Shown: in pieces, positions 22,036 through 32,029 of the stretch | Position numbering within the stretch: position 1 is the first letter of the stretch | How the letters are laid out: every line of letters begins with the position of its first letter | Assembly (NCBI GenBank): GCA_021234155.1 | Contig: JAJEKV010000025.1 | Coordinates: 15,302,253 to 15,366,252, forward strand | DNA length: 64,000 nt | Source of the DNA: Isoetes taiwanensis | Lineage: Eukaryota > Streptophyta > Lycopodiopsida > Isoetales > Isoetaceae | Direction of reading: 5' to 3' | The notes under the pieces: model-generated | Seen by the model: the letters and a program-made list of their open reading frames with translations, nothing else | Told to the model about the DNA's origin: nothing | Database searches by the model: none | Made by a program: the position numbers and the translations under genes

Positions 22036-22375
22036 ATGGTGGAGTCTGATGGTGTGGTGTGGGACATGGTGGGGTGTGGTGGTGGGGTGTGGTGTGGTTG
22101 TGGTGGAGTGTGGTGGTGGTGGATTGTGGTGTGGGACATGGTGGAGTCCGGTGGGTGTGGTGTGGTGGTGGTGGAGTGTGGTGGTGGTAGAGGAGTGTGG
22201 TGGTGGTGGTGGAGTGTGGTGGTGGTGGAGGAGTGTGGTGATGGTGGTGGTGTGTGTGGTGGTGGTGGTGGTGTGTGTGGGTGGTGTGTGGTGTGGGAGT
22301 GTGGCGGTGGGAGATGGTAGAGTGTAGTGGTGGGAGATCGTGGGGTGTGGTGTGGGACATGGTGGATGCCAACAA
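22036..22375. repeat. GTGG/GGT-rich satellite
   Basis: The plus strand is a degenerate run of GTGGTG and GTGTGG units with interspersed GGGACATGGTGGAGT blocks (about 22030, 22060, 22135 and 22350). Long open frames in both directions (for example His/Thr/Pro-only on the minus strand, 22018-22500) are artefacts of this repeat. Confidence 0.92.
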
Positions 22376-23379
22376 CTCACCACCACCACACATACCTCAT
22401 CTATCATTCTGGCATCCATTGCACGAAATGCCCCACAGATGGCATCATAGAGACACAACATGACAATACAGCCAACATGATGCAAAATGGTAGTAGACAT
22501 ACCTGATTCTTGAAGTGGATTTGATGTTACCTTTTCTGTGTTGATAGAAACAATCTAGATCAAGCTTGAGATTTTTTTCTGTTGTAACACAACTAATAAT
22601 TGAACATACCTGCAATGGCATGTTTTGGTCTCGAGAACATTGCTCGCTTTTTTTGTTTTTGATTGTGAGTTCAGATTGAATGTGTAGTCTAGAGGAACTG
22701 ATTTGGTTATTTCCCTATCATCTTCATCATCCCCTGTCACTTTTACTATTTTCTTCCCCGTCGGGTTGGATTTGCCTATGCTTTCTCTTGGGTCTAGAAG
22801 AAGCTGGCCTCGGCTTTCTCATCGGGGAGTTTTATAATAATCAGAAGCTCTTTCAACCAATGACCTCCCCTTTATATGGGATAATAAGCCCTTGCCTGGG
22901 TTCGGGGAGCCATTCCACCCCATGTATGTGGCTTCCCTGTAATTCTTTTGTAAATTTGCATGAACTCTTTGTATTGTTCATTGCTCAGATTCTTCAACCT
23001 GTACAAGAAAACATATGCCTTAATTTTTCAGTTTGAACAAAACATTTGGGGAAAATACAGGCTTGATTTATTTGGAACTCTGTCACCCCAAAGCTTCTTT
23101 AGATCTTAAATGGGGCACAATCTCTTGTTTGAGGAGAGATTTCATCGTGTAACCGGTGGCGTTCAATTCCGACTCCATTAGGGTTCAATCGGCAAGAAGC
23201 GGCAAAAAAAAGCGAGAGGAAGAGGTGATTCTTTCTTAATTCAAAAGGTGGACAATGGCGTGGCATAAAATTCAAAATAACCGGCCATTCATTAATTGGC
23301 ACTCATAATCTAAAGCGGTATGCACCACCCGATTCTACCACAAAGGTGGTGCCAAAATGTGGGCGTCAAAATGCACGTT
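22376..23379. other. Stretch without a recognisable gene
   Basis: A plus frame of 118 codons (22680-23036) shows no domain. The last part, 23100-23380, may belong to the following LINE but has no readable motif. Confidence 0.4.
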
Positions 23380-25581
23380 TTTGATACACCCGGCGTGCTT
23401 TTACCCGCTACTCGAAGCGAGATTACGGTGAATGATTTAGCAGATGCTACCTTCCTTTTGAAGAAAGGAAAGTGTCCTCGAATTGATGATATTCCTATGG
23501 AGTTCTTTGAAGTTATGGGATTGGGTTGGCGATGATGTGTGCGGCGCATTTCGAGGATTTCAAGAGGCAAAAGCGTCTAGACAAAATTCTTAACTTTCGG
23601 CTGCATTTCTCTTATTCCCAAGTGTAAGGAACCTTCATCAATTTTCGGTTGGCGCCCTATCACCTTGCTATCTTTTGTGTACAAGATTTTTATCAAAGCT
23701 TATGCACAAAAGCTTGGATATTCTTCTTCGATTCCATATCCTCTACGGTCCGGGATTTACGCCGCGGTGATGCATATTAAACAATGTAGTCACGCCTATG
23801 AAGGTATTTCTTGGGCTCGACTTGAGACCCGCGGAATTTTATATTTGAAGCTGGAGTTTGCAAAAGCATCTGACGATTGTCGATTTGGGCCTTCTTAGAG
23901 AAATGTCTCTACGCTTTGGTTTTGGTGCACAATTCACACGATTTCCACGAGTCTTCATTATTACGCTTTTCGCTCTTCTATTCTCTTGAAGGGGAACCCT
24001 CAACATTCTTTTAGGTGGGTCGTGACATCCGTCGGGGCTGCCCATTAGCTCCATTGTTATTTCTGGTTGTGGCAAGGTCCTTGCCTAGGTCTTCTCTCTT
24101 CTTTGCATAGGAGGGAATCTTGCATGGACTTCCTATGAACAATGGGTCGCGAGGAGATCCGTAATCAATACGGATGACACTTTCCTTTTCCCGAGGCGAT
24201 GAGAAAAATTTGCAGAATGTTGTTTCCTTGTTGGATTCTTTTTCCCTAGCATCCGGTAGTATTTTTTGTGGGTTGGCGAAGTGCGCACGCACTATGGGCA
24301 TTGGACTCTCGGTTCCACCATGTAAGCGCCTATCCATGGAAGATCCTTCCTCATGGTAAAGCAACCAAACTTCTTGGTATCCCTATAGGTGTTATCTCAT
24401 CGGGGAGATGCGTGGAGGCGGTGATTAAGGGCTTGGAAAAGCACCTTTTCTAGTGGTCCACAATGAAGCTTTCCATGGCGGAGACGAATCGTTGTGGCTA
24501 AGTCGGGTTTTAAGTAGCCCAGGTGTGTATATGAAGCCGTTCATGTTGGCTCCAGTCAAAGTACAACTTATCGTCGGGGATTGTCAAGAACTTCATCGAG
24601 GGGGAGGGGAAAGGGGGAAGGAGGAGGAGGGTGTTTGTCAAAGTCGGTTGGGAAAAGTGCATGTTGCCAAAGCATTTTGGCGGCCTTGGGATGATCAATT
24701 TTCTTTTGCAGAGCAAGGTGCTGATTTCTAAGTTTATTTGGAGAATTTTGAATAATGTGGACGAGTCCCTGGGTCCTCGTCTTGTTTATCAGTCTTTGCA
24801 AATGTGCATTTCTTTTTGGTCTCCATCTCTTAGGCCACTTTTTCCCCGGGCTCTGTTTTATCCACTGATCGCATACCCTAATGCATCCCCATTTCTTAGA
24901 GGATTGCTAGTTGCGTGGGAGACTGTACAATCTCTGTTTCATTTTCACCATCTTGCGCACACTAGCACTATTGCAACTTGTTGGTGGATTCCATTGGACG
25001 GTGCTCCTTTGGTATCTTTAGTCCACCCATTGACGCAGCGTCGATGGAGATCAGCAGGTGTGTATATGATATCTGATTGGTATAATAATCAAAGGCAATT
25101 GCTGACATGGAAAGAGTTTAGAGCTAAGTTCCTCCTTTTATGGTGGGATCGGGCTATTTGGTAGAAGGTGTCTTCAATTCTTCCTCCAGTAGCACAAGTG
25201 GATGACCCCCAGCATTGGGTAGTTCATGAGCATATCAAAGGAGATAAGTTGGTGAATTCCATGTACAAGGTTTTGCTTGCTGCGGACGTCTTGCCTCCTT
25301 CGTCCAAGTGGCCTTTGGTCATTCCTAGGGATCGAGAGAAAGCAGTATGGAAATGGGTATGGGCTAAACTACTCCATCCCAAAGTATCTGTTTTATGGCG
25401 GCAAGGCATTTATCGTTGTCTGCTCGTTAATATTCTGGTGCACAAATTTCGTCGAGAGGTATCTGCACTTTGTTTCTTATGTGCACAGAGGGACGAGATA
25501 ATTGAGCATTGCTTCTTCCTATGTAGACATGCCAGACATGCTTGGTTATTGCAGGGGCATACATATTGGGCATATGATTCT
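23380..25581 (+). pseudogene. LINE (copy D, another family): RT and C-terminal region
   Basis: The plus strand reads ITVNDLADATFLLKKGKCPR and IDDIPMEFFEVMG, then GWRPITLLSFVYKIFIKAYA, then RGILYLKLEFAKASD, then GRDIRRGCPLAPLLFLVVA, then NTDDTFLFPRGDEKNLQNVV (catalytic box, Asp pair kept), then ATKLLGIPIGVISSG, then MLPKHFGGLGMINFLLQSKV, and a zf-RVT end with ALCFLCAQRDEIIEHCFFLC and HARHAWLL. This is a full L1-type RT order in about six frames. It differs clearly from copies B and C (other spacing, CFLC-H-C knuckle). The coding similarity stops inside the last domain at 25581, exactly where a candidate LTR starts. Confidence 0.88.
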
Positions 25582-26200
25582 TGATACAATAGCTAAACCT
25601 AACATAATTTCATGGAATGTCAGCATTGCAGTTTATTCCCAACATGGGTTCGGCAATGAAGCCAACAAGCTCTGACAAGTTTTTTAATGATGTACAATAT
25701 AGAATCGAAACTAATATAGAAGCATGCATAGAGACGTAAGATTTTAGGTAAGATTAGGAATTTATTGTGGCATTACCTCAGTCCTTGATTTCTAGATTGT
25801 GTGGTCTGGATCTATGCCACGTCAGGTAGGGGGGCTGTAAAACGAAGGTGTCCCCATGAGTCTTTGTCTTTCAAGCTATGATCTTTCAAATTAGGACAAT
25901 GTGACATGCTATGCTGGCATTTAAAGTTCTATTATAACCCTTTTCAACTCTTTAACTGCCATAAAAAGGAAACTTAAACATGTGAAATCTTAATCTAAAG
26001 ATCCCTTGCCTCCAATCTGAAGTGATGTACAAATTGAAGTAATAAATCTACCTTGTTTTTAAATGCAACGGAACATTGCCTTTTCGCTGCTTAATGCATG
26101 GAGACTGTTTAACTATCTTTTCTATTCTATTGTAGCTTTAATTAGCCTTAAACTTTAATCCTAACTTATAAAATTAAAAAATGTAACATTACCCTTAACA
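25582..26200 (-). repeat. Candidate 3' LTR of the copia element
   Basis: Read on the minus strand, a purine stretch ATGGAGAA is followed by TGTTAAGGGTAATGTTACA starting at 26200. This is the usual layout of a copia polypurine tract and LTR start. The other end would be TTGTATCA at 25582, which coincides with the sudden end of the LINE at 25581. The length would be 619 bp, starting TG and ending CA. The partner LTR is not present, so the borders rest on these two coincidences only. Confidence 0.5.
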
Positions 26201-26639
26201 TTCTCCATGGTACCCTCGACTTGTTTTACACAACAATTGGTGGTTCGCGGTTCCTTGTTCATTTGTAGGATCCCTCCCTGCATTTTTAATCTAGTGCTTA
26301 GATCAAAAAAAGCTTTTGTGGGTTAAAAGGAAAAAACCCAAGCACTTTCAAAACAACTTAAGTAACAACAAAAGCTTCAATTATTCCAAGAGCTGCTTTG
26401 CACATCTATTGTTTCTGAAGTCCTAATGCTTTGGTGAAGATGTCAGCAACCATTGCTGACGTTCGGCAATATTTAAGAATAGTAGTCTTCTTTCGTACTT
26501 TCAACTTGATATATATGTTTAGATTTAGAATGGAAAACCTCATCCTTCGTTAATGCAATTGTACTTTGATTATCACACTGAGTACACCTGAGTTTGATGT
26601 AAACAATCCATCAACCGCCGCAACCAAACCAATTCTCTA

Positions 26640-27773
26640 CTTTGCTCATCCAAGAAACTAAGGATTTCCAAACAAAGAAACAACTCCCACTAGTAAAACG
26701 GAAAATATCAGGACAACCATCCCAATCGGCATCTGTATAGCTTATCAAAGTCAATACATCAACATCATTCTGCTTTGTGTACAACAGAAGTGGAAGTGCC
26801 TTTCAAGTATCTCAAAACCCTTTTAGCAGTAGTCCAGGATTAGTCATGACTTGACCAAGAGTATTAGCAACATAACTAATATCAAGGCGAGTTGCATTGG
26901 CCAAATACATTAATGCACCAACCAAACTAGCATAGGGACATTTTTTCACTTGCAATCTTTCTTCAACAGTGCAAGGACATTGTTTTAGAGAAAGTTTGGA
27001 TCTGGAACTAGAACTTTGTGATTTTGCTTCAAGGAGGCCAAACTTTTCAATGAGCGCAGAGATGTATGTGGATTGTGAAAGATCTAACAAACCCTTATAT
27101 CTGTCACGTTGCACTTGAATACCTAAACATGAGTGAATTTCACCCAAGTCAACCATCTCAAAGGCTGCAGACAATAGAGCTTTCACTTTATGTAAGTATG
27201 ATAGATCATTGCAAACAAATAGCATATCATCAACATATAAGACAATGAAAATATAACAGGACCCTTCTTGCTTGAAGTAAATGTTCAAATCAGCCACACT
27301 AGGAAGGAATCCAGCAGAAGGCAAAAAGGTGTTAATCTTTATGAACCATGCTTGAGAAGCTTGCTTCAAACCATAAAGTGCTTTTCTCAATCTACACACT
27401 ATGTGTTCATGTCCAGACACAACAACCCAGTAGGTTGTACCATGAAAATCTCTTCACTCAAATCCACATTCAAGAAAGTCGTCTTTACATCAATTTGATG
27501 TATATGAAGATCATGATGCACTGCAAATGCTAACAACACTCGCAAACTTGTAAGACGTACAACTAGGAAAAGAGTTTCTTCATAATCTACACCTGCAACT
27601 TGTGAGAAATCTTTAACAACAAGACGAGCCTTGAATTTATCAAAAGAACCATCAGCTTTAACCTTAATCTTAAAAAACCACTTGCACTGAATAGACTTTC
27701 GTCCTGCAGGTAATTCCACAAGTTTCCATGTACCTTCATTGATCAAGAATTCATATTCAGCCTCCATAGCCAT
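26640..27773 (-). pseudogene. Copia reverse transcriptase (RVT_2) and RNase H start
   Basis: From 27773: GTWKLVELPAGRKSIQCKWF, then FKARLVVKDFSQVAGVDYEE, then DLHIHQIDVKTTFLNVDLSE. A frame change near 27400 follows. Then VCRLRKALYGLKQASQAWF, then FIVLYVDDMLFVCND (catalytic YVDD intact), then LSQSTYISALIEKFGLLEA and SLVGALMYLANATRLDISYV. The RNase H part carries on weakly to about 26640 (residues like DADWDGCPDIF in another frame). The enzyme copied RNA to DNA. One frameshift and the decayed tail disable it. Confidence 0.9.
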
Positions 27774-28171
27774 TTTCCACGATTCTGCTTGATCTAACAG
27801 AAATTGGATTAGCAGTCATAGCCAAACCAGAATGATAATCTAAGATCCGTTGCGTCGGCTTCCAAGCTCGATGTGCAACATCATCATCATCTTGAGTAAC
27901 CTCATGAATAATTTCATCATCATGAGCACCCTCATGAATAACTTCATCAAGACCACCATGATCTTCCTCATCATTATAATCATCATTAGCAAAATCATAA
28001 GCAAATTCAGAGACATCAAGGGCCTCAGTAGGAACAGGAGCAAAAATTGGATTATATTCATCAATGAGGGTAGGGGCAATAAGAGGAGTAGTAAAAGAAA
28101 GCATAGGAAAATCAGTAAGAATATCTTCATCAGGAAAAGGGAACTCAACAAGTATTTCTCTTTCATGTTGA

Positions 28172-28985
28172 CTATAGGCTGAAAGTGTAACATAGAAAGC
28201 TCATTAAAAGTAGCATCAAGACTAATGATAACCTTTTGAGAAACAAGATCCCAAAAGCGATATGTTTCAACATTAGAAGCATATCCAAGGAAAATAGCTT
28301 CTTAGCAACATCATCAATCTTTTTTCTTTTTCTTTTTTTTTCGTATATGTACATAAGCAGTACAACCAAAAACAAGCAAATAGCAACATCATCAATATTT
28401 TTTCTTTTTTTTTTTCGTATGAATATGTACATAAGCAGTACAACCAAAAACAAGCAATTAGCAACATTGGGTTTATGGCCAAACCAGGCTTCAAATGGAG
28501 TTTTGCCGTTGAGAGCAGAAGTAATCAAGTGATTTGTGCATACACAACAGTGGCAACAGCTTTAGCCCAATAACACTAATCCAAACTAGAATGAATAAGC
28601 ATGCAACGCACATCATTCATGATTGTGCGATTCTTCCTTTTAACAATACCATTTTGTTGTGGAGAATAAGGCGGCGTATATTCATCAAGAATGCCTGAAA
28701 CTGCACAAACTTCGTCAAAAGCCAAAGATTTAAACTCACCACCATTATCAGTTCACAATCTTTGAATCATAGTTCCAATTATAACCTCAACCAGCTTCTT
28801 AAAGGTACAAAAGACGGATAGGACATCAGATTTTTTGGAAAGAAAGTACACAAAGGTATAGCGAGTCTAATCATCAATGCAGAGAAGAGAGTATATAGAA
28901 GCACAAAATGGGCCATAAGTGTCAGAATGCACAAGTGATGTAGGATGTCCTCCTCCAGAGAATGGATGACGATGCTGCTTGCCAA
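28172..28985 (-). pseudogene. Copia integrase core and C-terminal part
   Basis: The minus strand gives ALGKQHRHPF, VHSDTYGPFCASIYS, FVYFLSKKSDVLSVF, then a stop, then TDNGGEFKSLAF, GILDEYTPPYSPQQNGIVKR and KNRTIMNDVRCMLI. These contain the first catalytic Asp (HSDTYGP), the second (TDNGGEF) and the Glu position, where the usual 'QNG..ER' reads QNGIVKR, so the catalytic Glu appears replaced by Lys. Three in-frame stops are present. Downstream, KTPFEAWFGHKPNVANC marks the C-terminal region. Confidence 0.85.
28306..28460. repeat. Local 80-bp tandem duplication in copia integrase
   Basis: Two near-identical copies share GCAACATCATCAAT, a T-rich run ending TTTTTCGTAT, and ATGTACATAAGCAGTACAAC. 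The duplication makes the Lys-rich frames seen on the minus strand and post-dates the loss of function. Confidence 0.88.
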
Positions 28986-28989
28986 GAGC

Positions 28990-29221
28990 TAGATAGATAG
29001 ATAGTTAGATAGTATTTTAACGTCACGCCACTAGGTAGCATCCAACTGGACATGTGACCACACACCATACTACATTGCTCGGTTGGGCCCTGCCCCCAAC
29101 CACCTTACATTGCGTCTGTTAGAAATTGACCCCCAACAGTACCGAGTGCGATTCTGGGCGGTCTCGAACTCGAGACCACATTGCTAAGGAACTAGTGTGT
29201 TACCACTAGACTAAACGCCCT
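28990..29221 (-). mobile_element. tRNA-derived SINE inserted in the copia integrase
   Basis: On the minus strand the insert begins GGGCGTTTAGTCTAGTGGT. TAGTCTAGTGG (29213-29203) fits the pol III A box, and GAGTTCGAGACC (29171-29160) fits the B box at tRNA-like spacing. About 150 bp of unrelated body follow and the element ends in a TATC tetranucleotide run (about 29004-28990). Copia coding sequence stops exactly at the 5' end and resumes within ten bases after the 3' end (CTCTTGGCAAG). A clear target-site duplication was not found. Confidence 0.82.
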
Positions 29222-29765
29222 CACAAACATCCAATACACCATGTGTTGACAAATTGAGACCATCCACAAGATCATCACAGCTCATATTCAAAAGAACTTG
29301 AAAGTAAGCATGACCAAAGCATTGGTGCCACAAAGTATTGACATCATCACCACGAGATATCACAATATTGGCAAACTCATCATTCAGTTGAAGTGCATAA
29401 AGATTGCCTTGGCAAAAAACAGTGGCAAAAACAATACCGTCTTTCACGGCAGACATGTCTATCAAACTGAACAAGAAAGCCAATATCAATAAAACAAGCA
29501 AAAGAAAGGAGAATGTGGTAAAGGTCTGGCACATGTAAAACCCCATGCAAAAGCCGCACACCAGAAGATGTGCCAATCTAAAGAGTACCAATTCCTTTGA
29601 TAGCAAGAGGTCTATTGTCACCAAGATAGACAACTTTCTTAGCAAGAAGAGGACGATACTGTATCAACCAATGTTTATGATGAGTCATGTGTTGAGTAGC
29701 AGCAGATTCTACAAGCATAGAATCATTAGCTTTAACCACTTTAAGCACAATTTCATTATAATGGG
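29221..29765 (-). pseudogene. Copia protease end and GAG-pre-integrase domain
   Basis: The minus strand starts with DSMLVESAATQHMTHHK, which is the protease region pattern (the usual SGAT..H is decayed to ESAAT). It continues to VYLGDNRPLAIKGIGTL and then the zinc-binding GAG-pre-integrase motif NTLWHQCFGHAYFQVLLNMS. The frame ends in SLSTHGVLDVCE, where the SINE is inserted. Confidence 0.82.
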
Positions 29766-29797
29766 AAAATTTTTAGTAAACTGGAATTTTTTTATTA

Positions 29798-29975
29798 TGG
29801 GGGTTGTATAGACCTTATGCAGGGGTTGTATACAATGCGGTACAATTACCACGTATCATAGACCTATATGGGGTTGTATACATGTGTACAAAGATTACCA
29901 CGTATCATAGACCTTATGCAAGGGTTGTATACACGTGCAGTACCCGTTTATCATACATACATGAATATTTAGAGA
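29798..29975. repeat. Tandem repeat of about 50 bp
   Basis: Three to four imperfect units contain GGGGTTGTATACA, ATTACCACGTATCATAGACC and TTATGCA. It lies directly at the truncated 5' edge of the copia element. Confidence 0.85.
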
Positions 29976-30664
29976 ACATAATAACACGGTATCATATACC
30001 AACTTCCAAACACAATAGAGACCGAAGTATGAACTATGTATGTCCTAGTAACCTTCCCCGGGTTCCTACCCCTTCCCTTCCCTTTCCCTTGGCTCCTGCG
30101 AGGTCTAACCCACGATCTGGGTTAGGAGTCAAGAGCTCACGCTCCTCCCGACCTGATTCTTCCCACCATATGGGGTACCTAGTCATTAGAAAAAGTAATT
30201 CCACATGATGATACTCACGGAAGAAGAGCGGACCCAACTCCAAAAACCGTTGTACTCGTTGTAGTACACACCTAATAAGGCCATACATCCGCCCCCGGTT
30301 AATTTCATGAATGAACTCGATATGTATGCATCCGGAGAGTGTGCTAAATATCCGATTTACGAAGAGGCCTCAATTCTTTGTAGCATCTCGTCTAGAATAA
30401 AGGAGGGTTCAAGAATTCCCCTCATTGCAAGTCTCCTATAACATTCAGGTGGATTGATTTCCATCGGTGGCTCATGACCACAATCAAATCGCTCGAATGA
30501 AGTTGATCAACTCCATTGTAAGCTCCTTGGTGGGACGTAGGCAACCTCCACTCCAAGAAATGGTCCCATAGCTCATCCATTCCGGGCCGCATTTGAATGC
30601 CATGGGGCATGCTTGCAGGCCTTGCGAGTAGTCGAGGGGAGGATTGGGTCCAATCATTTGCAAA
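29976..30664. other. Stretch without a recognisable gene
   Basis: Short frames on the minus strand (30034-30288 and 30422-30708) show no domain I know. Confidence 0.4.
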
Positions 30665-31085
30665 AGCAAGCAAGGATCACCAGCGAGCAAAGGAAACGAG
30701 CTGAGCAAGTAGCAAGTTCAAGAGCAAGCAACAAGATCAAGTAGCGGGGAGCACGTGAATGAAGTAGCAAGGAACAAGGATCAAGATCAAGTAGCAAGAT
30801 GCAATGAACAAGGAAGATCAAGTAGCAAGAAGATCAAGGAACAAGGAAGATCAAAAGGAGCAAGAAGCAAGGATCAAGATCAAGTAGCAAGGAACAAGAT
30901 CAAGTAGCAAGGAACAAGATCAAGTAGCAAGAAGGAACGGGGAATGAAGTAGCAAGGAACAAGGATCAAGATCAAGTAGCAAGAAGCAATAAACAAGGAA
31001 GATCAAGTAGCAAGAAGATCAAGGAACAAGGAAGATCAAGTAGCAAGAAGATCAAGGATCAAGATCAAGTAGCAAGGTGAAAAGT
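30665..31085. repeat. Purine-rich AAGCAAGATCAAG satellite
   Basis: A degenerate array of about 10-15 base units (AGTAGCAAG, GATCAAG, GAACAAG) covers about 420 bases with strong purine bias on the plus strand. Longer periods repeat as well, for example AGTAGCAAGGAACAAGATCA twice near 30893 and 30915. Confidence 0.9.
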
Positions 31086-31124
31086 GAGAAGTGAAAACAA
31101 GGTAAAAGAATTTATAGCTACGAA

Positions 31125-31250
31125 TCCAATAATGTTGAAGTATAATACCAATAATGTTGAAGTATAATACCAATAATGCTGATGTATAATACCAATAATG
31201 CTCACGTACAATAGCAATAATGCTGAAGTATTATACCAATAATTCTACGA
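31125..31250. repeat. Tandem repeat of 22 bp
   Basis: Five to six units of AATAATGTTGAAGTATAATACC with a few changes (TGCTGATG, TGCTCACG). Confidence 0.88.
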
Positions 31251-31254
31251 CGAC

Positions 31255-31260
31255 TATAAA
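31255..31260 (+). promoter_or_regulatory. Possible TATA box
   Basis: CTATAAAAG lies 38 bases before the ATG of a short open frame. The pairing of a consensus TATA box with a frame is suggestive only: the distance to the ATG leaves almost no 5' untranslated region. Confidence 0.3.
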
Positions 31261-31292
31261 AGCAGCTCCATTCGGTAAGTCATTCATCTCCC

Positions 31293-31454
31293 ATGGCTTA
31301 TAATATTTATGAAGATCAGTTTGAGACCATTCTTTGCTCCATGAGCTACAATGATATTAATCGCTGCATACATAAAGGTGTTAAATTTGGATCCTTACTT
31401 ACAATCAAAGCGAAGGTCGTGGAGTGTGATTGCCGGCCTTACTGGGTGTTGTGA
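31293..31454 (+). CDS. Small unrecognised open frame, 53 codons
   Basis: ATG at 31293 to TGA at 31452-31454. The protein begins MAYNIYEDQFETILCSMSYN and ends with two Cys (CDCRPYWVL). No family is recognised. It could be the first exon of a larger gene or a chance frame. Interest comes from the upstream TATAAAA and reasonable codon use. Confidence 0.25.
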   Translation: MAYNIYEDQFETILCSMSYNDINRCIHKGVKFGSLLTIKAKVVECDCRPYWVL

Positions 31455-32029
31455 TCCATCTTCTTTGGGTTTCTGGAGCCATGCCTACGGCTGAATCTCC
31501 GATCACAATAGCAGGGATTGATGATGAGTGAATCATCGACTCTATAATGCCATCAATAATATGTGCATCTAAATTATATGTATGCCATCAATAATGTGTG
31601 CATCAGATGTAATGATGTGTATTAAACACCTATTATAAAAGATGTAAGGATGTTAGTATAAGCATAATGGAAGCTAATTGATGTATCGACAACGTATTAA
31701 TTGTCCAAAATGCTTAAGTATTATAGCAAAAGAAATTACATACATGATTATCGAGAACATGACTGAGATTGAGAGCTTTTAGCTAATGCTATGTCCCCCC
31801 ACATGTCAACAATGTATTTTGGAATCAGGCAGTCTTAGGTCTTTTGCCATTTGCATCCCATGCATAATGTATGGCATCTAACTTCTCATACCTTGATGGA
31901 TCTGATGGATTGATTATAGCGTTTAGTTAAGCAACAGCATATAGTCACGACCAACGAGGGGCATCCACCATGATACATAAATGTGACCATAATTGGTAGA
32001 CTCACGGATCTGGGATGGCATCTTCTTAC
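31455..32029. other. Stretch without a recognisable gene
   Basis: AT-rich with CATCAATAATGTGTGCATC-like short repeats near 31545-31600. Nothing else is seen. Confidence 0.45.

Larger units (their letters stand above)
26201..29765 (-). mobile_element. Ty1/copia retrotransposon, internal region, 5'-truncated
   Basis: On the minus strand the order is protease end (about 29720), GAG-pre-integrase, integrase, reverse transcriptase and RNase H remnant. Having the integrase before the RT is diagnostic for Ty1/copia. Gag, primer-binding site and 5' LTR are missing beyond 29765, where a short tandem repeat begins. A SINE sits inside the integrase region and a local duplication lies at 28306-28460. 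Confidence 0.88.

Noticed and set aside
22018-22500. 160-codon His/Thr/Pro frame and Gly/Trp/Val frames opposite
   Set aside because: They arise from the GTGG satellite and have no coding signal.
27840-28193. Frames of Met/Leu/Ile on both strands within copia
   Set aside because: They cover an ATC/ATG-rich part of the copia linker and are shadows of the Asp/Glu-rich linker frame (27757-28104 minus).
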